From the NCBI RefSeq assembly GCF_013408565.1, contig NZ_JACBZX010000001.1:3162001-3226000 (forward strand): a stretch of 64,000 bases of DNA, given 5' to 3'. Shown in pieces: positions 1 to 7,160 of the stretch. The stretch comes from Janibacter alkaliphilus. Lineage in GTDB: Bacteria; Actinomycetota; Actinomycetes; Actinomycetales; Dermatophilaceae. The notes below the pieces were generated by a model. It was not told the origin of the DNA, did no database searches, and saw nothing but the letters and a program-made list of their open reading frames with translations. A program made the position numbers and the translations under genes. Every line of letters begins with the position of its first letter. The first letter of the stretch is position 1.

Positions 1-234
1 GACGGCGACCTGGTCACCGACCTCGTCGACGACCAGGCGCACCGCCTCGATGCTCTCGTCCTCGGTCAGGGTGGCCGACTCGCCGGTGGTGCCGTTGACG
101 ACGATGCCGTCGTGACCGGTCTCGACGAGGTGGCGAGCGACCGCGCGCACGCCCCCTTCGTCGACGGCACCGTCGGGGGTCATCGGGGTCACCATCGCTG
201 TCGCGACGCGACCGAAGGGGGTGGTGTCAGGCAT
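1..234 (-). CDS. dapA: 4-hydroxy-tetrahydrodipicolinate synthase (5' part)
   Basis: Only the first 78 codons lie in the window; the reading frame is open to base 1. The enzyme condenses pyruvate with aspartate semialdehyde in lysine and peptidoglycan-precursor synthesis in the cytoplasm. The N-terminus reads MPDTTPFGRVATAMVTPM and continues to the family signature GIVVNGTTGESATLT, which carries the conserved Thr-Thr pair of the active site. The ATG at 234-232 is preceded by a TACGCT -10 box with 6 nt between, so the message is probably leaderless. It diverges from thyA; dapB, the next pathway step, lies about 9 kb away on the same strand. Confidence 0.95.
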   Translation of the reverse strand, partial: MPDTTPFGRVATAMVTPMTPDGAVDEGGVRAVARHLVETGHDGIVVNGTTGESATLTEDESIEAVRLVVDEVGDQVAV

Positions 235-240
235 GCCCGG

Positions 241-246
241 AGCGTA
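241..246 (-). promoter_or_regulatory. -10 box of leaderless dapA promoter
   Basis: TACGCT on the minus strand, 6 nt before the dapA ATG. Transcription starting about 7 nt downstream would begin at or next to the start codon. Confidence 0.55.
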
Positions 247-292
247 TCGCCTGACCCTGAGGCCGCTGACCAGGCACCGCGGCGCGGCCGGG

Positions 293-298
293 TAGATT
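293..298 (+). promoter_or_regulatory. -10 box of leaderless thyA promoter
   Basis: TAGATT followed by CGCCGC and the thyA ATG at 305. There is no Shine-Dalgarno sequence, which fits a leaderless start. Confidence 0.55.
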
Positions 299-304
299 CG
301 CCGC

Positions 305-1117
305 ATGCGTCAGTACCTCGAGCTGCTCGAGCACGTCCGAGACCACGGGGTGGAGAAGTCGGACCGCACCGGCACCGGCACCCGCAGCGTCTTCGGTCAC
401 CAGATGCGCTTCGACCTCACCGAGGGCTTCCCGGTGCTGACGACGAAGAAGCTGCACCTGCGCTCGATCATCGGCGAGCTGCTGTGGTTCCTGCGCGGCG
501 ACACCAACGTGCGCTGGCTGCAGGAGCGCGGCATCTCCATCTGGGACGAGTGGGCCGACGAGGACGGCGAGCTGGGCCCGGTCTATGGGCACCAGTGGCG
601 CAGCTGGCCCACCCCCGACGGGCGGCACGTCGACCAGATCGCCAAGGTCATCGAGTCCATCCGGACGAACCCGGACAGCCGACGGCACATCGTCTCGGCG
701 TGGAACGTGGCCGAGGTGGACCAGATGGCGCTGCCGCCGTGCCACAGCCTCTTCCAGTTCTACGTCGCCCCGCCCGCACCGGGGCAGGAGCGGGGCCGGC
801 TGTCCTGCCAGCTCTACCAGCGCAGCGCCGACATCTTCCTCGGCGTCCCCTTCAACATCGCCTCCTACGCGCTGCTGACGATGCTCGTCGCCCAGCAGAC
901 CGACCTCGAGGTCGGCGACCTCGTGCACACCCTCGGGGACGCGCACCTCTACCTCAACCACCTCGAGCAGGCCGACCTGCAGCTCACCCGGCAGCCGCAC
1001 CCGCTGCCGACCATGGAGATCGCCCCCCGGCCCAGCATCGACGCCTACGAGCTGGAGGACTTCCGGCTCGTCGGCTACGTCGCCGAGCCGGGCATCAAGG
1101 CCCCGATCGCGGTCTGA
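305..1117 (+). CDS. thyA: thymidylate synthase
   Basis: Makes dTMP from dUMP using methylene-tetrahydrofolate, which is oxidised to dihydrofolate. The 270-residue length matches the short bacterial form, and the catalytic cysteine falls at Cys146 in [10 protein letters not shown], the same number as in E. coli. The folate and dUMP-binding stretch [20 protein letters not shown] is intact. The next gene, 9 bp downstream, is dihydrofolate reductase, which recycles the product, so the two form a thymidylate-cycle operon. The start follows a TAGATT -10 box by 6 nt. Confidence 0.98.
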   Translation: MRQYLELLEHVRDHGVEKSDRTGTGTRSVFGHQMRFDLTEGFPVLTTKKLHLRSIIGELLWFLRGDTNVRWLQERGISIWDEWADEDGELGPVYGHQWRSWPTPDGRHVDQIAKVIESIRTNPDSRRHIVSAWNVAEVDQMALPPCHSLFQFYVAPPAPGQERGRLSCQLYQRSADIFLGVPFNIASYALLTMLVAQQTDLEVGDLVHTLGDAHLYLNHLEQADLQLTRQPHPLPTMEIAPRPSIDAYELEDFRLVGYVAEPGIKAPIAV

Positions 1118-1126
1118 GGAGCGGGC

Positions 1127-1624
1127 ATGCCAGCCGGACCGCGGATCACCCACATCGCCGCCCTCGGCCGCAACCGGGTCATCGGCGACGGAACCGGCAT
1201 GCCCTGGCACCTGCCCGAGGACCTGCGCTGGTTCAAGCGCCAGACCATGGGCCACCCGATGATCATGGGCCGGCGCACCTTCGACTCGATGGGCGCGCTG
1301 CCCGGACGCCGCTCGATCGTCCTCAGCCGCGACCCCTCGCTCGCCCCGGCCGGGGAGCAGGTGCGGGTGACACGCAGCGTAGACGAAGCGCTGGCGCTGG
1401 CCGCCGACGGTGAAGGGGGCGACGAGGTCTTCGTCGTCGGTGGCGGCGAGATCTACCGGCAGACCCTGGAGCGGGCCGACCGGCTGCTGCTCACCGAGGT
1501 GGACCTGGCACCCGCCGGCTCGGTGACCTACCCGGAGCTCGACGAGGCGGTCTGGCCCGAGGTGCACCGCGAGCAGCGCGACGGCTTCGCCTGGGTGGAG
1601 CGGCGGCGCGCCGGCACGGGCTGA
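1127..1624 (+). CDS. dfrA: dihydrofolate reductase
   Basis: Reduces dihydrofolate to tetrahydrofolate with NADPH, closing the cycle opened by the thymidylate synthase just upstream. The 165-residue chain has the family N-terminus (ITHIAALGRNRVIGDGTGMPWHLPEDLRWFK), with the acidic active-site residue in the PED segment, the GHPMIMGRRTF cofactor loop, and the VVGGGEIY motif near residue 106. A GAGGAG Shine-Dalgarno sequence precedes the ATG, so unlike thyA it is translated as the second cistron of a shared message. Confidence 0.97.
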   Translation: MPAGPRITHIAALGRNRVIGDGTGMPWHLPEDLRWFKRQTMGHPMIMGRRTFDSMGALPGRRSIVLSRDPSLAPAGEQVRVTRSVDEALALAADGEGGDEVFVVGGGEIYRQTLERADRLLLTEVDLAPAGSVTYPELDEAVWPEVHREQRDGFAWVERRRAGTG

Positions 1625-1653
1625 CACAAGCCACAGGCTTCATCTGGGCGAAA

Positions 1654-1670
1654 TGAAGATATGCTCTTCA
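1654..1670 (+). promoter_or_regulatory. palindromic operator over the satD promoter
   Basis: TGAAGA-TATGC-TCTTCA is a perfect inverted repeat with 6-bp arms ending one base before the satD ATG. The centre supplies a TATGCT -10 box (1660-1665) exactly 6 nt before the start, so the message is probably leaderless and the palindrome covers the -10 box and likely transcription start. Related half-sites CTTCAT (1638-1643) and GATGAAG (1680-1686) flank it. A repressor bound here would block initiation; autoregulation by the SatD HTH is the simplest reading but is inference. Confidence 0.6.
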
Positions 1671-1671
1671 C

Positions 1672-2361
1672 ATGAGCGAGATGAAGGCCGTCGCTGTCGC
1701 GACGCTCATCGGGGACGTCGTGGGATCGCGCCGCAGCCCCGACCGGGCCGCGCTGCACCGGCGCCTGACCGCAGCCCTCGCCGAGGTCGCGGCGGACGAC
1801 GGGGTGCTGGAGCCGCCCCGGGTCACCGTGGGAGACGAGCTGCAGGCGACCTACGCCACCCTCGGGGCGGCCCTGCAGGCCACCTGGCGGCTGCGCGCCG
1901 CGCTCGCCCCGGAGGTCGACATGCGCTTCGGCCTGGGCTGGGGCCCGGTGACCGCCCTCGACGACGAGATCCAGGACGGGCCGGGCTGGTGGGACGCCCG
2001 CGAGGCGATCACCGCGGTGGCGCAGGAGCAGCGACAGCAGGCGTGGACCGGCCTGCGCACCGCCTACCGCAGCCGCGCCGACGACGCCCCCGACCCGGCC
2101 GCGGTCGACGCCGCCCTGCGCTGTCGGGACTACCTGGCAGGCTCGCTCGACGACCGCTCCCGACAGATCCTCGAGGGACTCATGGCAGGCCGTACCCAGT
2201 CCGACATCGCCGCCGAGCAGGGCATCTCGCCCTCCGCGGTCTCGCAGCGCTACCGGGGCGAGGTCGGGGTGCTGATGCAGGTGATCGCCTCGCTGGCGAG
2301 CGTGGGCGCCGGCACGGACGGCACCACCGCGCCCGGGCGGTCGACGGAGCCAGGCGCATGA
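1672..2361 (+). CDS. satD: SatD-family protein with C-terminal helix-turn-helix
   Basis: 229 residues. The N-terminal part (ATLIGDVVGSRRSPDR, then GDELQATYATLGAALQATWRLRAAL) is typical of the SatD family, first named from a streptococcal acid-tolerance operon and biochemically undefined. The segment RSRQILEGLMAGRTQSDIAAEQGISPSAVSQRYR, about residues 162-195, reads as a helix-turn-helix, so DNA binding is likely. Its stop overlaps the start of the membrane gene downstream by ATGA. The palindrome directly over its promoter suggests autoregulation. Family assignment is from recognition of the pattern; molecular function is unknown. Confidence 0.8.
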   Translation: MSEMKAVAVATLIGDVVGSRRSPDRAALHRRLTAALAEVAADDGVLEPPRVTVGDELQATYATLGAALQATWRLRAALAPEVDMRFGLGWGPVTALDDEIQDGPGWWDAREAITAVAQEQRQQAWTGLRTAYRSRADDAPDPAAVDAALRCRDYLAGSLDDRSRQILEGLMAGRTQSDIAAEQGISPSAVSQRYRGEVGVLMQVIASLASVGAGTDGTTAPGRSTEPGA

Positions 2362-3194
2362 GCGTCCTCGCCGTGCTGCTCGTCGGGGTCGGCCTGGCCG
2401 ACCTGGTGCGCGCCGCGCTGGCCGCCCCGGACAGCCCGCCGGGCAGCGACGGCCAGGGCCGCCGCGGCTGGCTGGTCGCCACCGTCGTCGGGGTCGTGAC
2501 GGTCCTCGCGCTCGCCGCGGCCGCCGGTCTGCTCGCCGTCGTCGGCGGTATCGCCCTGACCCTCCTGGCCGTCGTCTCGCTCGTCAGCTGGATGCTGCTC
2601 AGCCGCGCCGCCCTGGTCGGCGACGTCGGCCCGCGGGTACCCGGGTCCGTGGGCTACGTGCTGCCGCTCGCTGCCCTGGGCCTCGGCCTGGTGCTGCAGC
2701 TGGCGCTCGCCGGGTGGGCACCGCCGGTGGGCGGCTGGATCGACGGCTGGGCCCGGTGGGCAGACCTGCCCTGGGAGGTCGCGCCGGAGCAGGCGATGCT
2801 CGTGCTCGGCCTGGCCCTGGTGCAGCTGGCCACGGGCAACGTCGTCGTGCGGCTGGTGCTCGTCGCGACCGGGGCGATGGAGGCGGCGCCCTCGGTCGAC
2901 GGGGCCGATCAGGAGCTGCGCGGCGGGCGGCTCCTCGGACCGCTGGAGCGCCTCTTCATCCTCGGCCTGGGGCTGGCCGGCGAGGTCACCGCGGCCGGTC
3001 TGGTCATCGCCGCCAAGGGTCTGATCCGGTGGCCGGAGCTGCGCGCGCACCCCTCCCCCGGAGCCGGGTCCAGCGACCGGCCGGACGATACCGCGGCGGG
3101 GCCGAGCGGCATCGACAAGGTCACCGAGTACTTCCTCGTCGGCAGCTTCGTCAGCTGGCTGGTGGCGCTGACCGCTCTCGCGCTCGCCTCCTGA
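2358..3194 (+). CDS. multi-pass membrane protein paired with SatD
   Basis: 278 residues, starting at the ATG that overlaps the satD stop. At least six hydrophobic segments are visible: about residues 1-22, 38-60, 63-85, 97-120, 140-165 and near the C-terminus. The C-terminal part has an amphipathic LERLFILGLGLAGEVTAAGLVIAAKGLIRWPEL stretch and a VTEYFLVGSFVSWLVAL end. Membrane proteins of this style (some annotated DUF3307) often follow satD in other genomes, but I am not certain of the family name. The 3' end overlaps the convergent gene by 44 bp. Function unknown; coupling to SatD implies a joint stress or envelope role. Confidence 0.75.
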   Translation: MSVLAVLLVGVGLADLVRAALAAPDSPPGSDGQGRRGWLVATVVGVVTVLALAAAAGLLAVVGGIALTLLAVVSLVSWMLLSRAALVGDVGPRVPGSVGYVLPLAALGLGLVLQLALAGWAPPVGGWIDGWARWADLPWEVAPEQAMLVLGLALVQLATGNVVVRLVLVATGAMEAAPSVDGADQELRGGRLLGPLERLFILGLGLAGEVTAAGLVIAAKGLIRWPELRAHPSPGAGSSDRPDDTAAGPSGIDKVTEYFLVGSFVSWLVALTALALAS

Positions 3195-4053
3195 GCCACA
3201 CCGCCACCGCGGCGACGATCACGCCGAGCCCGAGGGGTTGATCCCAGGCGCCACGCGCGAAGGGGCCGCCGTCCGTCGCGACCTGCCCCGGCGTCTGCGG
3301 CGTCGTCTCGCTGCCACCGTCACCGGCGGTCCCCGTCGGCTCGCCCGTCCCGACGCCACCTCTGTCGCCACCAGCGCTGGCCGCGCCGTCGTCGCTGCCC
3401 GAGCCGCCACCAGCGCTGCCCGAGCCGTCGCCGTTGCCCGCCCCATCGTCACTGCCAGCGCCGTCTCCGTTGCCTGCACCGTCTCCGCTGCCCACGCCGT
3501 CGCCGTCGCCGTCACCGTCGCCGTCGCCGTCCCCGTCGCCGTCACCGTCGCCGGATCCGGGCTGCACGCACGGGGTGCCCGTCTGTCCCGGAGCCAGCCG
3601 CACCTCCATGCCCAGCGTGACCGACTCCCGCTCGCTGATGTTGCCCGAGGTGCTCGGCAGCTCGACCGAGACCGGGATCGGACGCCGCTCCCCCGGAGCC
3701 AGCGGTCCGGTCGTCAGCAGCCGGCAGCCGTCCGGCTGCTCGGCGGGCACGCTCACTCCGGACACCCGGACCCGGAAGGTGTCGTCCTCCGCCGTGCCCG
3801 CCGGGAGCGAGGTGGTCACGCCACGGGTGATGACGCTCAGGGTCGTGGTCTCGTCGGAGTCGTTGCGCACCCAGAGGTCTGCCCGGGTCGATCCCCCGGG
3901 GACGATCCGCGCGTCCTCGTCGAGCAGCGACCCCGACAGGGAGGGCGCCCAGGTCTGACCGTCGCGGGAGAGCAGGAGGTTGGGCTCGGCCGCCGCCGCC
4001 GGTGGCGCGAGCAGCACCATCGCCCCCACGGCTCCGAGCAGCTCAGTCCGCAT
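3151..4053 (-). CDS. secreted Gly-Asp-repeat protein of the SipW operon
   Basis: 300 residues, last gene of the five-gene SipW-type operon; its ATG lies inside the end of sipW (11-nt overlap). An ordinary signal peptide (LLGAVGAMVLLAPPAAAAE) leads to a globular domain (PNLLLSRDGQTWAPSL and LWVRNDSDETTTLSV) of a kind recurrent beside actinobacterial SipW loci. A low-complexity stretch of more than ten GD dipeptides and GDGAGNGDGAG variants follows at about residues 170-240. A C-terminal hydrophobic helix (LGLGVIVAAVAVWL) and Arg-rich tail would anchor it in the membrane. I see no sortase motif. Surface placement is inferred; function unknown. Confidence 0.8.
   Translation of the reverse strand: MRTELLGAVGAMVLLAPPAAAAEPNLLLSRDGQTWAPSLSGSLLDEDARIVPGGSTRADLWVRNDSDETTTLSVITRGVTTSLPAGTAEDDTFRVRVSGVSVPAEQPDGCRLLTTGPLAPGERRPIPVSVELPSTSGNISERESVTLGMEVRLAPGQTGTPCVQPGSGDGDGDGDGDGDGDGDGDGVGSGDGAGNGDGAGSDDGAGNGDGSGSAGGGSGSDDGAASAGGDRGGVGTGEPTGTAGDGGSETTPQTPGQVATDGGPFARGAWDQPLGLGVIVAAVAVWLRRRARERSAPPAS
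3484..3552 (-). repeat. GC-rich hexamer microsatellite encoding (GD)n
   Basis: Tandem CCGTCG/CCGTCA hexamers on the plus strand encode an almost pure Gly-Asp run. Slippage by whole hexamers would lengthen or shorten the stalk without breaking the frame. Confidence 0.8.
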
Positions 4054-4648
4054 CGTCGCTCACCGCCTGGTGCCGGCGGCGGTCCCGGGCCGCGGACCCG
4101 AGGTTCCACAGCGCGTAGGCGAAGAGGGCCACGGCCAGCCCGGTCGCCAGGAGACCCTTGCGCTCGGCGTCCATGCTGGAGGCGACGTGCCCGATCCACG
4201 GCACGTGGTAGCGGACGACGCCGCGGGCCTGCTGCTGGCCGATCTCGGTCTCGTCCGGAGTCTCGTTGGCGTCGCCCTGGGTGGTGTACCGGGGCTTCCC
4301 GTCCGTGCCGTAGGAGACCTCGACGACCCGGTGGGTGACCAGGGTCGGGTCGTCCGGGTACGGCATGAAGGTGATCGTGGTGCCGACCCCGATCTTCTCC
4401 TCGGCCTCCTCGACCGTCTCGACGGGCTCGACAAAGACCTGGCTGCCGGCCGGGTAGGTCGGCTCCATCGAGCCCGACAGGATCGTCAGCGGCACGTAGC
4501 CGCGGGCGCGCGGGTAGGCCACCGTGACGACGAGGACGAGGCAGAGGACGACGAGCAGCACGAGGAGCGGCCACCGCAGGACCCTGCCGAGCGCACCAGG
4601 GCGTCGGCCGTCCTCGGTCCCCGGCTCGGAGGGCGTCGTCGAGGTCAT
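4043..4648 (-). CDS. sipW: SipW-like type I signal peptidase
   Basis: 201-residue membrane peptidase of the archaeal/ER type (family S26B). A transmembrane helix at about 27-45 is followed by the Ser box ILSGSMEPTYPAGS (nucleophile Ser60). His106 in VTHRVVEV replaces the Lys of ordinary bacterial LepB, and a GDAN motif sits near 125-128; a second hydrophobic segment lies near 165-182. Such enzymes process the unusual signal peptides of TasA/camelysin-like proteins. Three proteins with such leaders are encoded directly upstream in the same operon, which makes them the expected substrates. The start overlaps the upstream stop by ATGA. Confidence 0.93.
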   Translation of the reverse strand: MTSTTPSEPGTEDGRRPGALGRVLRWPLLVLLVVLCLVLVVTVAYPRARGYVPLTILSGSMEPTYPAGSQVFVEPVETVEEAEEKIGVGTTITFMPYPDDPTLVTHRVVEVSYGTDGKPRYTTQGDANETPDETEIGQQQARGVVRYHVPWIGHVASSMDAERKGLLATGLAVALFAYALWNLGSAARDRRRHQAVSDDAD

Positions 4649-5766
4649 GGCATGTTGTGCGGGCCGGCGTCCGGGTTCTGCAGCGGCGTGTGGCACTGCC
4701 ACCGCCAGAGGAAGCCGAAGAGCCTGACCGCCTCGGCCCGGGCGATCCACGACGACTCGACGTAGCGGGACTTGTCGCCGGCGAAGGGGTAGCCGCGCAG
4801 CTTGAAGCTGCGGATGACGTTGAAGTTGTTGTCGATGTCGCCGGCATAGAGACCGGCGATGCTGCGCTCGCTGCCGGAGGCGACCGAGTCCCACACCTCC
4901 CAGCCGCCGTTGGAGGTCTGGCGCATGATGTCCCAGCCCCCGGCCATGGCAGGCGTCGCGACCGGGTTCACGTAGCTGTCGGTCGGCGCATCCGGCCAGC
5001 CCCAGAAGAACCCGCCGTAGTACCCGCTGCCTGACGGGGCGCCGGAGGGGTAGGTGGTCCGGCAGACGTCGGAGGTGGCCGGGGTGACCGGCGACGGCAT
5101 CGCCAGGCGGTACCGGCTCGTGACGGTCTGCTCCGGCGAGGCCCAGGTAGCCGGCGCCTCCGAGCGCTGGCCGACGACGGTGGTGATGTCCAGGGCGCGA
5201 CCGGCGTGGTTGAGCAGCAGGGAGCGCTGGCCCGCGGTCGTGTCGGTGTTGTAGCCGTGCCGCACCTGCGGGCACAGGGTCTGGCTGCCCTGGGGGGCCA
5301 GGGTGGCGCCGGCCACCTTCGTCGAGGGCCGGGTGTAGGTGGTGCCGTCGGTGATGCTGCCCTGGCCCCGTGCCTGCCAGTAGCTGGACTGCGAGCCGGT
5401 GCCGCAGGCACCGGTGCCGATGGTGTAGTCGAGCGCGGTCTGGTTCAGGATGGTGTTGCTGTCGCCGCCCACGACCTTGGTGACGCGAGTGCTCTTCACG
5501 TCGACCCAGCTGGAGTGCCGCGTCGACCGGTTGCTCAGGGTGATCGCGGCCGAGCTCTTCCAGGCCGCGCCCGGGCAGGTCGGCGTGACCCCGTCGGGGA
5601 CGTTCGTCGCGGTCATCGCGAAGGTGTCCGAGCTCGGTCCCGTGACCTGAGAGGACGCCGTGTCGCGCCACTGCGCCTCGGTGCCCCCGGACGGGCCGAG
5701 GGTCACGACGAGGCCGCCGGCGAGCGCCACCGCGGCGGCGGTGGTCAAGGTGCGGCTGCGCGCCAC
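4645..5766 (-). CDS. SipW-dependent exported protein
   Basis: 373 residues from a GTG start with a strong GAGGAGG ribosome site. The leader (LTTAAAVALAGGLVVTLGPSGGTEAQWRDTAS) ends in the AQW-type cleavage context shared with the first gene of the operon. The mature part has several cysteines and ends in a soluble region rich in aromatic residues (SRYVESSWIARAEAVRLFGFLWRW) with no membrane anchor. I recognise no enzyme motif. Position just upstream of sipW, and the leader, support a secreted or cell-surface role. Confidence 0.8.
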   Translation of the reverse strand: MARSRTLTTAAAVALAGGLVVTLGPSGGTEAQWRDTASSQVTGPSSDTFAMTATNVPDGVTPTCPGAAWKSSAAITLSNRSTRHSSWVDVKSTRVTKVVGGDSNTILNQTALDYTIGTGACGTGSQSSYWQARGQGSITDGTTYTRPSTKVAGATLAPQGSQTLCPQVRHGYNTDTTAGQRSLLLNHAGRALDITTVVGQRSEAPATWASPEQTVTSRYRLAMPSPVTPATSDVCRTTYPSGAPSGSGYYGGFFWGWPDAPTDSYVNPVATPAMAGGWDIMRQTSNGGWEVWDSVASGSERSIAGLYAGDIDNNFNVIRSFKLRGYPFAGDKSRYVESSWIARAEAVRLFGFLWRWQCHTPLQNPDAGPHNMP

Positions 5767-5775
5767 GGGCCCTCC

Positions 5776-6423
5776 TCAGGTCTGGGTGAAGGTGAAGCTG
5801 ACGGTGCCGTCGTAGAGCTGCTGGCTGGTCAGCGCGCTGCCCCAGGCGGTACCGGAGCGCGACGGCGGCACGGTGATCGCCGCGCGGACGGTGTACGTCC
5901 CGAGGCCCTGGCCGGAGGCGACCGACACCGGGAAGGTGGCGGTCGACCCGGTGACCGGGCCCCCGGAGGGTGGTGTGGTCGTCGTGCTCGTGGTGGCGCT
6001 GCCGCTGAGCTGCGACAGCGATGCCGAGGTGAGCCCGCGGGCGTCCATCTGCATCGTGCCGGTGAGGTTGTCCCCGGTGGCGGTGAGCGTGGCCCGCTCG
6101 ATGACCACGACCCGGTCCCCGGGGATGAGGGCCTCCCGCGCGATCGTGCCGGTGATGACGCGACACTCGGTGAACCCCGCGTCGGGCGTGCATCCCGTGG
6201 ACGAGGCGTAGGTGCGCGAGCCGACCGGCTGCCGCGAGTGCAGCTCGGCGCGCGAGGGCTCGCTCGTCGTGCTGACGCCGCCGGAGGTGATCGTGCCCGG
6301 CTCGCGCTCGACCCGGTCCACCCAAGAGGCGCTCGTGCTGCCGGTGCCCGTGAGCACGACCAGCCCGAGCGCCGCGGCCGCGGCGGCTCGGACCAGCCGG
6401 GCTGACGGGCTCACCGGGATCAA
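5776..6423 (-). CDS. small SipW-dependent exported protein
   Basis: 215 residues if read from the TTG at 6423, which overlaps the preceding stop as TTGA; a GTG at 6414 is the alternative and neither has a clear ribosome site. The leader LVRAAAAAALGLVVLTGTGSTSASWVDRVE has the short hydrophobic core and ASW end typical of SipW substrates. Two cysteines (STGCTPDAGFTECRV) could form a disulfide. A Thr/Ser-rich linker (STTTTPPSGG) joins the two halves, and the last third is beta-rich. No known function; likely a component of the same surface structure. Confidence 0.75.
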   Translation of the reverse strand: MIPVSPSARLVRAAAAAALGLVVLTGTGSTSASWVDRVEREPGTITSGGVSTTSEPSRAELHSRQPVGSRTYASSTGCTPDAGFTECRVITGTIAREALIPGDRVVVIERATLTATGDNLTGTMQMDARGLTSASLSQLSGSATTSTTTTPPSGGPVTGSTATFPVSVASGQGLGTYTVRAAITVPPSRSGTAWGSALTSQQLYDGTVSFTFTQT

Positions 6424-6965
6424 GGGTTCGGCGTCTGGACCAGCGAGATCTCCATCGAGCTCAGGTCGAGGGAGGTGTCCTCGCCGCCGTCGGGGTCGGT
6501 GACGGTGCCCTCGCCGAACGGCATCTCGATGCGCACGACGGCGTCGAAGGACTCCCCGCTGTTGTCCGGGGTCAGGGTCTGCGTCGCCGCGCCGTCGAGG
6601 GTGGCGATGGTCGTGACGAAGTCGGCGAGCTCACCGGTGGCGGTGGACAGGTCGCTCTCGAGCTCGGCCTCGAGGTTGTCGCCGACGAGGTCCTGGGTGA
6701 TCGTCGCGCGGTACTCGATGGTGTCACCCGGGACGACGCGGAAGGTGCTGGCGTCGAGCTCGGTGTCGTCGCCGGTGGCCGTGGTGCCCTTGGTGTCGTA
6801 CCAGGTCCCGGCGCTCACCTCCATGTCGAGGTGACCGGCGGTCACGGTGCCGCCGTCGAGGTTCTCCGACTCGCTCCACTGAGCGAAGGTGCCGCCGGCA
6901 GCAGTGAGCAGGACGATCCCCGCGCCCACGGCGACGACGGACTTGGTGTTTCGGGACATGGCCAT
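6420..6965 (-). CDS. TasA/camelysin-like alternate-signal exported protein
   Basis: 181 residues, first gene of the SipW operon. The ATG at 6965 is chosen because GAAGAG lies 8 nt upstream; an earlier in-frame GTG (6974) and a later ATG (6959) are less well placed. The leader TKSVVAVGAGIVLLTAAGGTFAQWSESE is the hallmark of the actinobacterial family described as alternate signal-mediated exported proteins (RER_14450 type). The mature region (TVTAGHLDMEV, then an acidic beta-rich domain with FRVVPGDTIEYRATIT) resembles TasA/camelysin folds, which form extracellular fibres in Bacillus. Fibre formation here is inference. Confidence 0.88.
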   Translation of the reverse strand: MAMSRNTKSVVAVGAGIVLLTAAGGTFAQWSESENLDGGTVTAGHLDMEVSAGTWYDTKGTTATGDDTELDASTFRVVPGDTIEYRATITQDLVGDNLEAELESDLSTATGELADFVTTIATLDGAATQTLTPDNSGESFDAVVRIEMPFGEGTVTDPDGGEDTSLDLSSMEISLVQTPNP

Positions 6966-7160
6966 GTGGCGCACTCTTCGGGTTCGGGGGCACCTGCCCC
7001 GCGTGGTGATGGTGTTCGGGATCCGGAGATGACATGGATCGACGACCCGAAGGGCTGCGCTGCAGCCCGTCCTCCCTGCCCAGGGATTTACTGGGCGGTG
7101 TTCAACTACTCTTGCCTATTCGCGACCTGGCGGCCCGCGGCCTGCCTGCTCATGACCTGG
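6966..7160 (-). promoter_or_regulatory. leader and promoter region of the SipW operon
   Basis: This interval holds a perfect GGGCTGC-GCT-GCAGCCC hairpin (7052-7068) and a CCCAG-N7-CTGGG inverted repeat (7079-7095) in one of the most AT-rich stretches of the window (about 7084-7125). The operon promoter must lie here, but I see no convincing sigma-A -35/-10 pair, so an alternative sigma factor or activator is possible. The hairpin has no U-run on either strand and would lie in the 5' leader. Confidence 0.45.

Noticed and set aside
3484..3552. CRISPR-like array at the Gly-Asp tract
   Set aside because: Units are 6 bp with no spacers and sit in frame within a secreted protein; it is a coding microsatellite.
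7052..7068. Intrinsic terminator or c-di-GMP riboswitch before the SipW operon
   Set aside because: The hairpin has no U-run on either strand, and I could not find the conserved GEMM sequence elements.
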